Part shown: in pieces, positions 38,632 to 47,826 of the stretch
Numbering within the stretch: the stretch's first letter is position 1
How the letters are laid out: each line of letters opens with the position of its first letter
Assembly: GCA_018818165.1 (NCBI GenBank)
Contig: JAHISP010000084.1
Location: 310,001-374,000, forward strand
Direction of reading: 5' to 3'
Length of the DNA: 64,000 nt
Origin: Bacteroidota bacterium
GTDB lineage: Bacteria > Bacteroidota > Ignavibacteria > Ignavibacteriales > Melioribacteraceae
Notes under the pieces: generated by a model
The model's input: the letters and a program-made list of their open reading frames with translations, nothing else
The model's database searches: none
Told to the model about the DNA's origin: nothing
Position numbers and translations under genes: made by a program

Positions 38632-40611
38632 CTATTTTAATAACATCATTTTGCGGCTTTCCACAAAATTGCCACTTTGTAATTTGTAATAATAAATTCC
38701 AGATGTTAATTCCCCTCCATCAAACTGAACTTCGTAATTACCAGCTTTTTGTTCTTTGTTTACAAGCGTTGCAATTTCACGTCCTAGAGCGTCGTAGACT
38801 TTTAATTGCACTTGTTGCACAGAATAATATTCTGTGCTACGAGGTATTGAATATTTAATTGTTGTGCTTGGGTTAAATGGATTTGGATAATTTTGTTCCA
38901 AACTGAAATTGTAAATGTTTAAGTCTGCATTATCAACTTCTGTAATTTCATAAATATGCTTCATAATTTTATTATCTGGGTCAAAACTGAATGAGTGAGG
39001 CATACTATTAAATTTGAAGTAAAAATACTCTTCTTGAGCATTATTAAAAACTGTAATTGTAGTATCGCCATCAAAAGTGTTAAAATACAATTCAGTTGGC
39101 ATACTAAAGAATTTTGGAGATGAATTTACATCTTGTTTAATTCTAACTTTTACATCGTAAGTCCCATCACCAGCATCAGTGTAATTCCAACCAATTATAT
39201 ATTTAGGATAGTTTGCACCATAAATCCATTCAGAGAAAAAGTAATTTAAATCCAACCCAGATATTTCTTCTGCAACTCTTTGGAAATCTTCAGTAACAGC
39301 AACTCCATAAGCGAGAGTTGTATCAGCTGCATAAGTTCGCATAATGTTATAAAAAGTTTCAGTTCCAACAATACCACGTAACATGTGTAAAACAACAGCA
39401 CCTTTTGCATAGCTTCGGGAACTGCTAAAAATTTGTCCAACAGAGCTAATATCTTGCACCCAAATTGAACCAGAAGCATTTTTAGCAGCTGATATTTCAC
39501 CAGCCATATTACTCTGATATCTATCATATCCATAAACAGATTCTAAATAAGCAGATTCAGAATAAGTAGCGAAGCCTTCATTTAACCAAATGTGGTGCCA
39601 ATCTTTGCAAGTAATTTTATCACCAAACCATTGATGAGCAAGTTCGTGTGCAACTATTGTCTCACCAAAATTGCCCATTGAAGTACAAGTTTGATGCTCC
39701 ATTCCACCGCCCCACCCAAATTCTGCATGACCATATTTTTCTTTAAGGAATGGATATGGTCCATAAAGTTCTGTAAAAACTTCAAGCATATCAACAGTTT
39801 TATCTAAATCGTTTTTTCGTGTAGAGTTTAATCTTTCTGGATAGTTATAATGAGTTACTAACATTGTATCCGTGCCAGTAATAAACTCATTTGTATAAAG
39901 TTCATAATTTGTAATTGCAAGCGAAATTAAATATTGTGCAATAGGATATTGGCTATGCCATTTGTAGGTATGTGTTGTTCCATTATCAACAATTGCTTCC
40001 AAAGAACCATTTGAAATTGGGATTAATGATTTATCAACCGTTATCCAAATATCAGCCGAGTCGGCTTTATCTGCTGGAGTATCTTTGCAAGGCCACCAAT
40101 CGCTTGCGCCATATGGTTCACTTAAAGTCCAAATTGCTGGATAACCATTGTGTGATGAAAACTCAAAACTACCAAAACCTGAACTTCCTGGAGTACCACT
40201 GTAATTAAGAACTAATTTAAACTCCTCGCCAATATTATATGACTTATAAAGAGTAATGTTAATAATATTATTTTCGTGAGTAAATGTTACACTTTTTGCA
40301 TTGTGTGTTATGGAATGAACTGTAAGAGCATTTTGTAAATCGAGGTAAATTGATTTTAAACTATCCTTCAAACTTTTAGCCGTGATTGTAATATCCCCAC
40401 TAATTTTTTTGCTATCATAATCAAGAGCAACATCAAGTTTGTAATAAGTAACATCTATTGTTTCATCACTTGGATATTGCACAGCATTCAATTTGTTGAG
40501 ATTTGTAAAATGTGCAATTTTTGAATCTGAACAGATATTTGATTTTTGCTGACTAAAATTAATTCCAACAAAAAGAAGTAATAATAGTGGAATAGATAAC
40601 AATTTTTTCAT
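38632..40611 (-). CDS. M1-family zinc aminopeptidase with T9SS tail
   Basis: A 659-residue secreted peptidase. A signal peptide is at 1-20, the M1 N-terminal beta domain at ~45-240, and the catalytic domain contains GGGMEHQ (301-307, the GAMEN-type exopeptidase loop), HELAHQW with zinc ligands H322 and H326, catalytic E323, and the third ligand E345 in LNEGFATYSE. A beta/helical part follows, then a T9SS sorting domain from about residue 570 (LEQNYPNPFNPSTTIKYSI, ending RKMMLLK). It should remove N-terminal residues from peptides outside the cell. The C-terminal helical domain of larger M1 enzymes seems absent or short. A terminator follows. Confidence 0.93.
   Translation of the reverse strand: MKKLLSIPLLLLLFVGINFSQQKSNICSDSKIAHFTNLNKLNAVQYPSDETIDVTYYKLDVALDYDSKKISGDITITAKSLKDSLKSIYLDLQNALTVHSITHNAKSVTFTHENNIINITLYKSYNIGEEFKLVLNYSGTPGSSGFGSFEFSSHNGYPAIWTLSEPYGASDWWPCKDTPADKADSADIWITVDKSLIPISNGSLEAIVDNGTTHTYKWHSQYPIAQYLISLAITNYELYTNEFITGTDTMLVTHYNYPERLNSTRKNDLDKTVDMLEVFTELYGPYPFLKEKYGHAEFGWGGGMEHQTCTSMGNFGETIVAHELAHQWFGDKITCKDWHHIWLNEGFATYSESAYLESVYGYDRYQSNMAGEISAAKNASGSIWVQDISSVGQIFSSSRSYAKGAVVLHMLRGIVGTETFYNIMRTYAADTTLAYGVAVTEDFQRVAEEISGLDLNYFFSEWIYGANYPKYIIGWNYTDAGDGTYDVKVRIKQDVNSSPKFFSMPTELYFNTFDGDTTITVFNNAQEEYFYFKFNSMPHSFSFDPDNKIMKHIYEITEVDNADLNIYNFSLEQNYPNPFNPSTTIKYSIPRSTEYYSVQQVQLKVYDALGREIATLVNKEQKAGNYEVQFDGGELTSGIYYYKLQSGNFVESRKMMLLK
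38817..38837. repeat. In-frame palindrome in T9SS domain, copy B
   Basis: The same 21-bp palindrome as at 36360, identical in sequence and reading frame, inside the sorting domain of the M1 peptidase. The flanking ~100 bp are nearly identical too. Confidence 0.8.
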
Positions 40612-40870
40612 TTCTTAACCTAATATTTAATGATATTTGAATAAAGTAAATTAAACGAATATCAATTTAACTAAATTACTGCAATGTTAAATAGGATTTG
40701 TGATGCAAAAAAGAAGTGGCTCTAAATTATCAATTAATTTATTAGTTTATGGATGAAGCAAGAAGTCCAGTTGTATTAAAACATTGAACTTTTTACAACC
40801 AAGAATTACTTAAAACGTGATATTGGGCACAATTATTTTTAAGCATTATCAGTATTTTGGATAATCATTT

Positions 40871-40904
40871 TTGAAAGGTTTTTTATTTTGAAAGGTTTTT
40901 TATA
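40871..40904 (+). repeat. 18-bp tandem direct repeat before a small ORF
   Basis: TTGAAAGGTTTTTTAT occurs twice (40871 and 40889), 18 bp apart. Each copy includes GAAAGG, so the ribosome-site-like motif is doubled just before the small ORF at 40905. The rest of the spacer 40612-40870 shows nothing I can name. Confidence 0.7.
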
Positions 40905-41021
40905 ATGCTTCTTAACGAAATAGTAATATATATTCTTGGAATTGTCTTTTTTATATTTCTATCCTTTTTCGGAATAGGATATCTTTTTTCTCGAAAAAAA
41001 CAAAGCGAAAATGGATATTAA
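40905..41021 (+). CDS. Candidate small membrane protein (38 residues)
   Basis: An ATG at 40905, 8 bp after a GAAAGG motif, opens 38 codons. The product has one strong hydrophobic stretch (IVIYILGIVFFIFLSFFGIG) followed by a basic end (RKKQSENGY). This is the usual pattern of a single-helix small membrane protein with an inside-facing positive end. It overlaps the 3' end of the convergent aat gene by 4 bp. I do not recognise a family; it resembles small respiratory assembly subunits only in its general build. Confidence 0.45.
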   Translation: MLLNEIVIYILGIVFFIFLSFFGIGYLFSRKKQSENGY

Positions 41022-41623
41022 ATAAATTCAATCTCTTTTTTATAAGCTCTAACAAGAATTTCCACATAATCATCATAAGGTATTTCAATAGTTCCAAACA
41101 TTGCTAAATGATTTGTAATGTATTGAACATCAACAATATCATATCCTTTTATTTTCAGATTTTCAAACAACTTAACCATTGCACATTTGGACGCTTGAGG
41201 TACTTTTGAAAACATAGATTCACCAAAGAACGCTCCACGAAAGGCAATTCCATAAAGTCCGCCAACAAGTTCATCTTTTTGATAAACCTCAACAGAATGA
41301 ACATATCCAAGATTTATCAACTTTTCGTATGCTTCAATTAAATCGGGTGAAATCCAAGTTTCATTTCTGTTGGAACAATTTTTAATTACAGAAATTGTGT
41401 CGCAATCAAATCTGTACTCGAATAGTGCGGTTTTCATAAACTTTTTAAGTGATTTTGGGATGTTAAATTTTTCAATTGGAATTACTGCACGAATCTTTGG
41501 CAAATACCAATTAATTACTCCGCCTTCTTCAGCCATTGGAAATGATCCACGAGCATACATAGAAATCATAAAACCCGGCTCAAGCAGTTTGTCGTTATCA
41601 AAAAGTCTGTTATATTCGTCCAT
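41018..41623 (-). CDS. aat: Leucyl/phenylalanyl-tRNA-protein transferase
   Basis: A 201-residue enzyme. It shows the family motifs ARGSFPMAEEGGVINWY (~25-41), RNETWISPDLIEAYEKL (~85-101) and ELVGGLYGIAFRGAFFGES (~120-138). Aat moves Leu or Phe from charged tRNA to proteins with N-terminal Arg or Lys, marking them for ClpS/ClpAP degradation. It is cytoplasmic and slightly shorter than the E. coli enzyme. The downstream end overlaps a tiny ORF on the other strand. Confidence 0.94.
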   Translation of the reverse strand: MDEYNRLFDNDKLLEPGFMISMYARGSFPMAEEGGVINWYLPKIRAVIPIEKFNIPKSLKKFMKTALFEYRFDCDTISVIKNCSNRNETWISPDLIEAYEKLINLGYVHSVEVYQKDELVGGLYGIAFRGAFFGESMFSKVPQASKCAMVKLFENLKIKGYDIVDVQYITNHLAMFGTIEIPYDDYVEILVRAYKKEIEFI

Positions 41624-41638
41624 TAAGTTTAAATTTAT

Positions 41639-42508
41639 ATGATGAATAAATTAAATAAACAGTCGTTAATATACACATTATCTGCAGTATTTTTGTGGTC
41701 AACAGTTGCAACCGCATTTAAAATATCGTTGGATGGAATGAATTATGTGCAACTTCTATTTTATTCCTCACTTGCCAGCACAGTTGCTTTAGGAATATTT
41801 TCGCTAAAACAAATTAAAGGTTTCAATATTTTTTCTCCAAAGTCGGTTTTGTTTGGGTTTATTAGTCCATTCCTTTACTACATTCTTCTATTTAAAGCAT
41901 ACTCATTATTGCCAGCTCAAGAAGCACAACCTTTAAATTATACTTGGCCTATTGTTCTTTCACTTTTCTCTGTTCTATTTTTGAAAGAGAAAATTGATGC
42001 AAAAAAGATAGTTGGTTTGCTTTTAGCATTTGTTGGAGTAGTAATTATTTCTACAAGAGGAAACTTTACATCATTACATTTTGAAAGCCTTACTGGGGTA
42101 ATTATTGCAGTTAGTACTTCACTTGTTTGGGCTACGTTTTGGATTCTAAACTTAAAAGATAATCGAACAAGTGAAGTTAAACTTTTTACTGCATTCTTAT
42201 TTGGAACAATTTTTTCTGGAATTTATCTTTTTCTTTTCGATTCATTCACAATGGAGAGCTATAGTTATCTTTGGGGAGCTGGTTACGTTGGCTTATTTGA
42301 AATGGGAATAACATTCCTGTTTTGGAATAAAGGGCTTGAGCTCAGCAATGATAAAGCCAAAACATCAACTTTTGCTTATCTTTCTCCTTTTATGTCATTA
42401 GTATTTATTGCATTTGTTCTTGGAGAAACAATTATGTTTTCCTCAATTTGGGGGTTAGTTTTAATTGTTGGAGGAATTGCTTACCAGAATATTGGGAAAA
42501 AGAAATAA
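41639..42508 (+). CDS. EamA/DMT-superfamily transporter
   Basis: A 289-residue inner-membrane protein with about ten hydrophobic helices arranged as two EamA units of five (AVFLWSTVATAFKISLDG opens the first; AVSTSLVWATFWILNLK the second). Family members export small metabolites such as amino acids; the substrate is not shown. It starts 15 bp from the divergently read aat gene. Either of two adjacent ATG codons (41639 or 41642) may be used. Confidence 0.9.
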   Translation: MMNKLNKQSLIYTLSAVFLWSTVATAFKISLDGMNYVQLLFYSSLASTVALGIFSLKQIKGFNIFSPKSVLFGFISPFLYYILLFKAYSLLPAQEAQPLNYTWPIVLSLFSVLFLKEKIDAKKIVGLLLAFVGVVIISTRGNFTSLHFESLTGVIIAVSTSLVWATFWILNLKDNRTSEVKLFTAFLFGTIFSGIYLFLFDSFTMESYSYLWGAGYVGLFEMGITFLFWNKGLELSNDKAKTSTFAYLSPFMSLVFIAFVLGETIMFSSIWGLVLIVGGIAYQNIGKKK

Positions 42509-42599
42509 CCTGATGTTACAATTGCCAAGTGTTTTTAGAAGGAATTAGTTAAAAAATACTTCGCCAAACAAAGATGTTTGGATTAGCAATTACATTCTG

Positions 42600-43055
42600 C
42601 TAAACCATTACTCTGTTTGAAAGTTCGTTTGTATCATCTTTTTTAATTGGGAAATATGTGTTTAATATATTTCCAACTTTATCTATAGCATCAATTACAC
42701 CGCTTAAATAATTGCCATTTTTAAACTCAGATTCCATATCGTTGCGGATATTATCCCAAGTTGATTGTTCAACTTTTTCGTTAATTCCTGAATCAGCAAG
42801 TATGTAAAATTTTCTTTTTGAGAGAACAATATAAATTAATATTCCAGTTTTATCGCGAGTTTCAGCCATACCCAATTTAATAAATTCATCTGTTGCTAAA
42901 TCCTTAATACCTTTGTTTGTTTTTAGAATAGGAACACTATCCTTAATTGCCACACGAATTTCTCCAGAAGTAAATTTTTCGGCTTCATTAATTTTATTGG
43001 AAATATCTAAAAAATCATCATCACTAAAAAAATGATAAAGCAACTCGTTTTTCAT
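42600..43055 (-). CDS. TPM-domain protein
   Basis: A 151-residue protein covering one TPM domain: INEAEKFTSGEIRVAIK (~22-38), then TRDKTGILIYIVLSKRKFYILAD (~67-89) and a GNYLSGVIDAIDKVGNIL end. TPM proteins are known as a photosystem II repair phosphatase in plants and as envelope proteins in bacteria. No signal peptide or anchor is seen here, so this copy is probably cytoplasmic, like the second TPM protein of the two-gene sets found in Bacteroidota relatives. It stands alone. Confidence 0.85.
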   Translation of the reverse strand: MKNELLYHFFSDDDFLDISNKINEAEKFTSGEIRVAIKDSVPILKTNKGIKDLATDEFIKLGMAETRDKTGILIYIVLSKRKFYILADSGINEKVEQSTWDNIRNDMESEFKNGNYLSGVIDAIDKVGNILNTYFPIKKDDTNELSNRVMV

Positions 43056-43329
43056 TTAATTCTCACTATTTATTGTTGCAAAATAGTTTTTCGATGGAAT
43101 AAAGGCAAACTATTAGTGATTAAGTGCAAAATTATTGTTTATAAATGAACCAAACAATTTATTTACTTTGCAAGAAGCATTTATTGTAAAATTGAAAACT
43201 CACATTACACAGATATTATTCTGTTCTACATAACATTTCTAAATTGTTATAAATAATGGATAAATGTTAATCTGAGAGTTGAAATTATTATATTTGTATT
43301 CAATAAATAATAAATTTGTAGGAATTGAA

Positions 43330-44958
43330 ATGGATTTAAAACTGAATAAATTGGAAAAATATCAAGGAAGCAAAGGACCTCTTCTATTAATAATAATGGA
43401 TGGTATCGGATTTGGGAAAAATGACGATTCAGATGCTGTTTTCCTTGCGAACAAACCGAATTTAGATATGTTACTTCAATCAAAATTGCAAACTAAACTT
43501 ACTGCTCATGGACCTGCTGTAGGACTTCCATCTGATGATGATATGGGCAATAGCGAAGTTGGGCACAACGCCATTGGCGGAGGAAGAATTTTTGCACAAG
43601 GGGCAAAACTTGTAAATAAATCAATTGAATCTGGTGCAATATTCGAATCCAAAAGTTGGGGAAGAGTAATGGATAGAACACATCGTGGTGGAACTGTCCA
43701 TTTTATAGGGCTATTTTCGGATGGAAATGTTCATTCGCATATTAAACATTTTGAACGATTAATTACCGAATGTTCGGTTCGTAAAGTTACTCGTGTTCGT
43801 TTACACATTTTGCTCGATGGACGCGATGTTGCTGAAAAATCGGCAATTAGTTACATCCAACCAATTGAAGAATTTTTGAAAGCTATTAACGATGCAAACG
43901 GATTTGATTATAAAATTGCATCTGGTGGCGGAAGAATGATTACTACAATGGATAGATATCAGGCTGATTGGTCAATTGTTGAACGTGGCTGGAAGGCTCA
44001 CGTGCTTGGCGATGCGCGTCATTTTAAGTCTGCCGAAGAAGCTGTGCAAACAATGTATAACGAAGATCCAAATATAACAGATCAGTATCTTGAATCGTTT
44101 GTAATAGTAAACGACAACGACAAACCAGTTGGAAGAATTAAAGATGGAGATGCTGTAATATTTATGAATTTCCGTGGTGATAGAGCAATTGAAATTTCAC
44201 AAGCATTTGAGGATAAAGAATTTGACAAATTTGATAGAGTTGAAACTCCAGAAGTTTTTTACACTGGAATAATGGAATATGATGGTGATTCTCACATCCC
44301 TAAAAATTTTCTTGTTGAGCCACCTGCAATAGATAGAACTCTAAGTGAATATCTTTGTGCAGCAGGAGTAACTTCATTTGCAATTTCTGAAACTCAAAAA
44401 TTTGGACATGTAACATATTTCTGGAATGGAAACAGATCGGGTTATATTAACGAAGCACTAGAAAAGTATATTGAAATTCCTTCTGATAAAATACAGTTTG
44501 ATAAAGCACCAAGAATGAAAGCCGATGAAATTGCAGCAAGTTCAATTGAAATGCTGAAATCTGGCAAATATAAATTTGGAAGAATCAACTTTCCAAATGG
44601 TGATATGGTTGGTCATACTGGAAACATGGCAGCAGCAATTGAAGCTGTTGAAACCGTTGACCAAGAAATTGGCAAACTACTTGCTGTAATTAAAGAGCTT
44701 GACGGAATTGCAATTGTTACTGCAGATCACGGAAATGCTGACGAAATGTTTACAATTGTTAAAGGACAGAAAGAACCAAAGACTTCACATACTTTGAACA
44801 AAGTTCCATTTATAATTTATGACCCAAATTATTACAGTGAATATGAAATGGCTGAAGTTGAAAATGCAGGATTAACAAATATTGCTGGAACAATTTTGAA
44901 TCTACTTGGCTTCCAAAATGTTGAGGATTATAATAAATCTTTGATTAATATTTTGTAA
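43330..44958 (+). CDS. gpmI: 2,3-bisphosphoglycerate-independent phosphoglycerate mutase
   Basis: About 542 residues from the ATG at 43330, which has AGGAATTGA ahead of it; an upstream TTG frame (43279) adds 17 unlikely residues. It belongs to the alkaline-phosphatase fold: metal site MDG (~23-25), catalytic serine S75 in DMGNSEVGHNAIGGGR, and ITTMDRYQADW. The C-terminal metal sites are FPNGDMVGHTGN and TADHGNADEM. The enzyme interconverts 3- and 2-phosphoglycerate with manganese. A TATATTTG box at 43287 matches the Bacteroidota -7 element, but I see no good partner at -33. A hairpin follows. Confidence 0.96.
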   Translation: MDLKLNKLEKYQGSKGPLLLIIMDGIGFGKNDDSDAVFLANKPNLDMLLQSKLQTKLTAHGPAVGLPSDDDMGNSEVGHNAIGGGRIFAQGAKLVNKSIESGAIFESKSWGRVMDRTHRGGTVHFIGLFSDGNVHSHIKHFERLITECSVRKVTRVRLHILLDGRDVAEKSAISYIQPIEEFLKAINDANGFDYKIASGGGRMITTMDRYQADWSIVERGWKAHVLGDARHFKSAEEAVQTMYNEDPNITDQYLESFVIVNDNDKPVGRIKDGDAVIFMNFRGDRAIEISQAFEDKEFDKFDRVETPEVFYTGIMEYDGDSHIPKNFLVEPPAIDRTLSEYLCAAGVTSFAISETQKFGHVTYFWNGNRSGYINEALEKYIEIPSDKIQFDKAPRMKADEIAASSIEMLKSGKYKFGRINFPNGDMVGHTGNMAAAIEAVETVDQEIGKLLAVIKELDGIAIVTADHGNADEMFTIVKGQKEPKTSHTLNKVPFIIYDPNYYSEYEMAEVENAGLTNIAGTILNLLGFQNVEDYNKSLINIL

Positions 44959-44963
44959 AATTA

Positions 44964-45000
44964 TTTTGTATTGGTCACATTTAAGGCGACCAATACAAAA
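44964..45000 (+). terminator. Hairpin terminator after gpmI
   Basis: A perfect 13-bp stem (TTTTGTATTGGTC / GACCAATACAAAA) with an 11-nt loop, 5 bp after the gpmI stop. The tail is A-rich rather than T-rich on this strand, so efficiency is uncertain. Confidence 0.7.
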
Positions 45001-45080
45001 AATAATATTCCTAATTTTGCACTTGATTTTATTTCTGGGATTAGTAATTTGCAATTACAATTTGCTTTAAAAGGTATAAA

Positions 45081-46124
45081 ATGATTAATATAAAAAAAAT
45101 ATTTATTGCATTAGTAATTATCGCGTTTCAGTTAAATTTTGGACAGACGGAAATTGCAAAATATGCTGGTGAATTTATGTCCATTGGCGTTGGTGCAAGA
45201 GCGCTTGCAATGGGTGGTGCTCAAGTTGCTATTGTTAATGATGTAACTTCTGGGTACTGGAACCCTGCTGGACTTGCTAAAATGGACTATCCACAAGTTG
45301 CATTAATGCACGATGAACGATTTGGCGGACTTGTAAATTATAATTACGGTTCAGTTGCAATTCCTTATGGAAACGATATGAGTTTTGGAATTAGCGCAAT
45401 ACGTTTAAGTGTGGACGGAATTCCTGATACACGTGAAGCTTTGGTTGATATGCGAACAGGTGAAGTAATTTACGATATAGATAATCCAAATGGGAAAATA
45501 GATCCAGATAAAGTAAAAGAATTTAGCAACGCAGATTGGGCGTTTTACGGTACATTTTCAAAAAAGCAAAGTGATAATTTTTATTGGGGCGCAAATATAA
45601 AAGTAATAAGCCGCTCACTTGCTGAGTTTTCTGCTCTTGGAATTGGCTTTGATGTTGGTGCTTTATATCAACCAATGGATAATCTTTATCTTGGTGCTAA
45701 CTTAATGGATATTACGACCACACTTGTTGCTTGGGATGGCGGAAGAAACGAGCTTATTTCACCAACTGCAAAATTAGGCGCTGCTTATAGTTTTCAATTT
45801 CTTGGAGGCAGCTTTTTACCAGCGTTGGATTTAGACATGCGTTTTGAAAACAGACAATTTGCTTCCACTTTTAATGTTGGTCCTGTTAGTTTTGATGTGC
45901 GTGCTGGATTGGAATACAGTTTCCAAAATTTATTTATGATTCGTGCGGGCTACACAGATGTTAAACAATTTACTATTGGTGCTGGAGTTAAATTGCCAAA
46001 ATTGAATATCGATTATTCATATGCTCAATTTAGCGGTGCAAGTGAAGAAACTTTGGGTGAAACTCATAGAATTTCAATTATGCTTACATTAGAAGAACCA
46101 AAGTATTTGAGAGATGGATTATAA
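45081..46124 (+). CDS. PorV/PorQ-family outer-membrane barrel protein
   Basis: A 347-residue protein with a signal peptide (FIALVIIAFQLNFGQ). The N-terminal motif FMSIGVGARALAMGGAQVA, then DVTSGYWNPAGLA, is the hallmark of the PorV/PorQ family. Many alternating beta strands follow and the end (HRISIMLTLE) is typical of a last barrel strand. PorV-like proteins carry T9SS cargo to the sortase on the cell surface. The three T9SS cargo proteins in this window fit such a role, but which cargo this paralogue serves is unknown. A lipoprotein gene follows closely. Confidence 0.88.
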   Translation: MINIKKIFIALVIIAFQLNFGQTEIAKYAGEFMSIGVGARALAMGGAQVAIVNDVTSGYWNPAGLAKMDYPQVALMHDERFGGLVNYNYGSVAIPYGNDMSFGISAIRLSVDGIPDTREALVDMRTGEVIYDIDNPNGKIDPDKVKEFSNADWAFYGTFSKKQSDNFYWGANIKVISRSLAEFSALGIGFDVGALYQPMDNLYLGANLMDITTTLVAWDGGRNELISPTAKLGAAYSFQFLGGSFLPALDLDMRFENRQFASTFNVGPVSFDVRAGLEYSFQNLFMIRAGYTDVKQFTIGAGVKLPKLNIDYSYAQFSGASEETLGETHRISIMLTLEEPKYLRDGL

Positions 46125-46169
46125 TACGTGAAACATCAAACGTTAAATGTGAAAATTATAGATTTAAAA

Positions 46170-46709
46170 ATGACAGAAAAACTCCAATACTTTGTTGGAG
46201 TTTTTTTATTTGTTATTATTTCAATATTTATTGCAAGTTGTGGTTCAAACAAATATTCTCAAGCGGACATTGACAAATATTTAACTAATGAAAGTGTTAA
46301 AGCAAAAACATCTCCACTATCTTTACAAGTTCCACAAGGCTGGCATGTTGTTGATGCAAATAACGAAGCATTTATCGATTTATTATTTATCCGAAATGAT
46401 TTAAATGTATCGCTTAGCTTGCTTCCATTTCATTCAAACTCAAGTTCAAATACTTTAGAGAAGAATTTTGAGTCCAGTATTTTACTCCAGCAAGCGAAGT
46501 ATAAAAACAAAATTGTTATTGCTAAAGAACCCCCTCAAAGAATTGGTGACAAAATAGTGCTGGCATATACTTTTTCTATTGATGGAAAGAATTACAGAGT
46601 ATTGTTATTCGACCATAATAGTAAATCTTACGAATTAACTCTCTTTGGAAACACAAACATTACAATTGAATATTTTATTCAAGAACTTGTAGTTTTATCA
46701 GCTAAATAA
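46170..46709 (+). CDS. Lipoprotein of unknown function
   Basis: About 179 residues from ATG 46170. A GTG at 46128, 3 bp after the previous stop, would add 14 residues ahead of the signal and is less likely. The N-terminus (YFVGVFLFVIISIFIASCGSN) is a lipoprotein signal with lipobox IASC. The mature part (PLSLQVPQGWHVVDANNEAF, FSIDGKNYRVLLFDHNSKSY) resembles the PsbP-like or photosystem-type beta folds seen in many short lipoproteins, but I cannot name a family. It probably forms an operon with the PorV-like gene and ends convergent, overlapping the acyltransferase gene by 8 bp. Confidence 0.7.
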   Translation: MTEKLQYFVGVFLFVIISIFIASCGSNKYSQADIDKYLTNESVKAKTSPLSLQVPQGWHVVDANNEAFIDLLFIRNDLNVSLSLLPFHSNSSSNTLEKNFESSILLQQAKYKNKIVIAKEPPQRIGDKIVLAYTFSIDGKNYRVLLFDHNSKSYELTLFGNTNITIEYFIQELVVLSAK

Positions 46710-47430
46710 TTTCTTTGGTTTCATCCAATTTAGGTTCCTTAACATTTGGCGGATTCCAACCAACAATTGAGCCAGATCTGATTTTTGAAAAATATGGAGA
46801 TAACGTTGCTCCTGGTAATGTTCTAACATCATCCTCAATAATTATTGGGCCCATTCCAGTTCCAGCGCCAATTATACAATTATTACCAATTTCAATTAAA
46901 CCATAACGAAATTTGCCTGCTCCTTCATATGCATGAACAGTAAGTCGTGTAAAAGCACCAAGTAATGAATTTTCGCCAATAAATATAAGTTCTGGACGAA
47001 AGTGATCGAGCCAAACTAACTGCATAATTTCGCTTCCTTTTCCAACATGAACTCCCATCCAACGATATAACTGGTTTTTAAAAGAAGTACCTTTTAATAT
47101 AAATGACAAAACAATTTGGAATGCCAATAGAATTCTTCTTCCAAAAGGCAAATTGAGTTTTCGCCAATTTATTGAATTAGCTTCTTCTGGTGAACCGAGT
47201 CCGCTAATTGTGTAATGTCGGCGAATAGTGGAAAAAAATTTATTCATATTTTCCATTCCTTCGGCAGTTTTAGGATTCAATGTAGCAACATCAATTCCTT
47301 TCCCGCCAGAAGTTTTGCTTATTAGGATTGTCCTATTTTTCTTTTTGGCAAGCTTAATTGAACGGATTATAATTTCGGTAGTTACCAATTTAATAACTTC
47401 TTCGGGTGATTTGTTTTTATATTTTTTCAT
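46702..47430 (-). CDS. Hexapeptide-repeat (LbH) acyltransferase-like protein
   Basis: A 242-residue protein. The first ~110 residues are helical and basic. From ~125 comes a left-handed beta-helix with the hexapeptide rhythm (IFIGENSLLGAFTRLTVHAY, IEIGNNCIIGAGTGMGPI, then SGSIVGWNPP). The fold is that of the acetyl/acyl transferases that modify sugars or lipid A precursors; the substrate is unknown. No signal peptide is seen, so cytoplasmic or peripheral. Its 3' end overlaps the lipoprotein gene. Confidence 0.82.
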   Translation of the reverse strand: MKKYKNKSPEEVIKLVTTEIIIRSIKLAKKKNRTILISKTSGGKGIDVATLNPKTAEGMENMNKFFSTIRRHYTISGLGSPEEANSINWRKLNLPFGRRILLAFQIVLSFILKGTSFKNQLYRWMGVHVGKGSEIMQLVWLDHFRPELIFIGENSLLGAFTRLTVHAYEGAGKFRYGLIEIGNNCIIGAGTGMGPIIIEDDVRTLPGATLSPYFSKIRSGSIVGWNPPNVKEPKLDETKEII

Positions 47431-47589
47431 ATTTGCAATATAGTAGTGATTGAAAACATTTTAAACTATGAAATATTTTAAGCTAATTCTACTTTCGTAA
47501 TTATTTTATTTGTTACATAAAAAGCCATATAAAATATCAATTCAGAAAATCCAAAATATTTATGAGTCGACTCCGAAAAGGTAGTTCTT

Positions 47590-47672
47590 GTCATTGCGAG
47601 CCGGTTTTTGGCGAAGCAATCTTTCGATTTTAAGCTAATATCAAAAGATTGCTTCGCTCTGCTCGCAAAGAC
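47590..47672. repeat. GTCATTGCGAG-type palindromic repeat, copy 1
   Basis: An imperfect inverted repeat: GTCATTGCGAG (47590) pairs with CTCGCAAAGAC (to 47672), and GCGAAGCAATCTTT (47611) pairs with AAAGATTGCTTCGC. This is the widespread REP-like family found between genes in many bacteria. It lies in the 396-bp spacer 47431-47826, which otherwise shows no gene. Confidence 0.85.
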
Positions 47673-47826
47673 AGTAATAAAAATATAGTTTTTGGTGTGA
47701 ACACATTTATTAAAAGCAACATTTTCTTGTTTAATTCATCTCTTAATTAATCAAACTTATTAGAATGAGTGAAAATTATTCCAGATTCTTTAAAAACCTA
47801 TTAAAACATTAAAAAATAGAAATATC

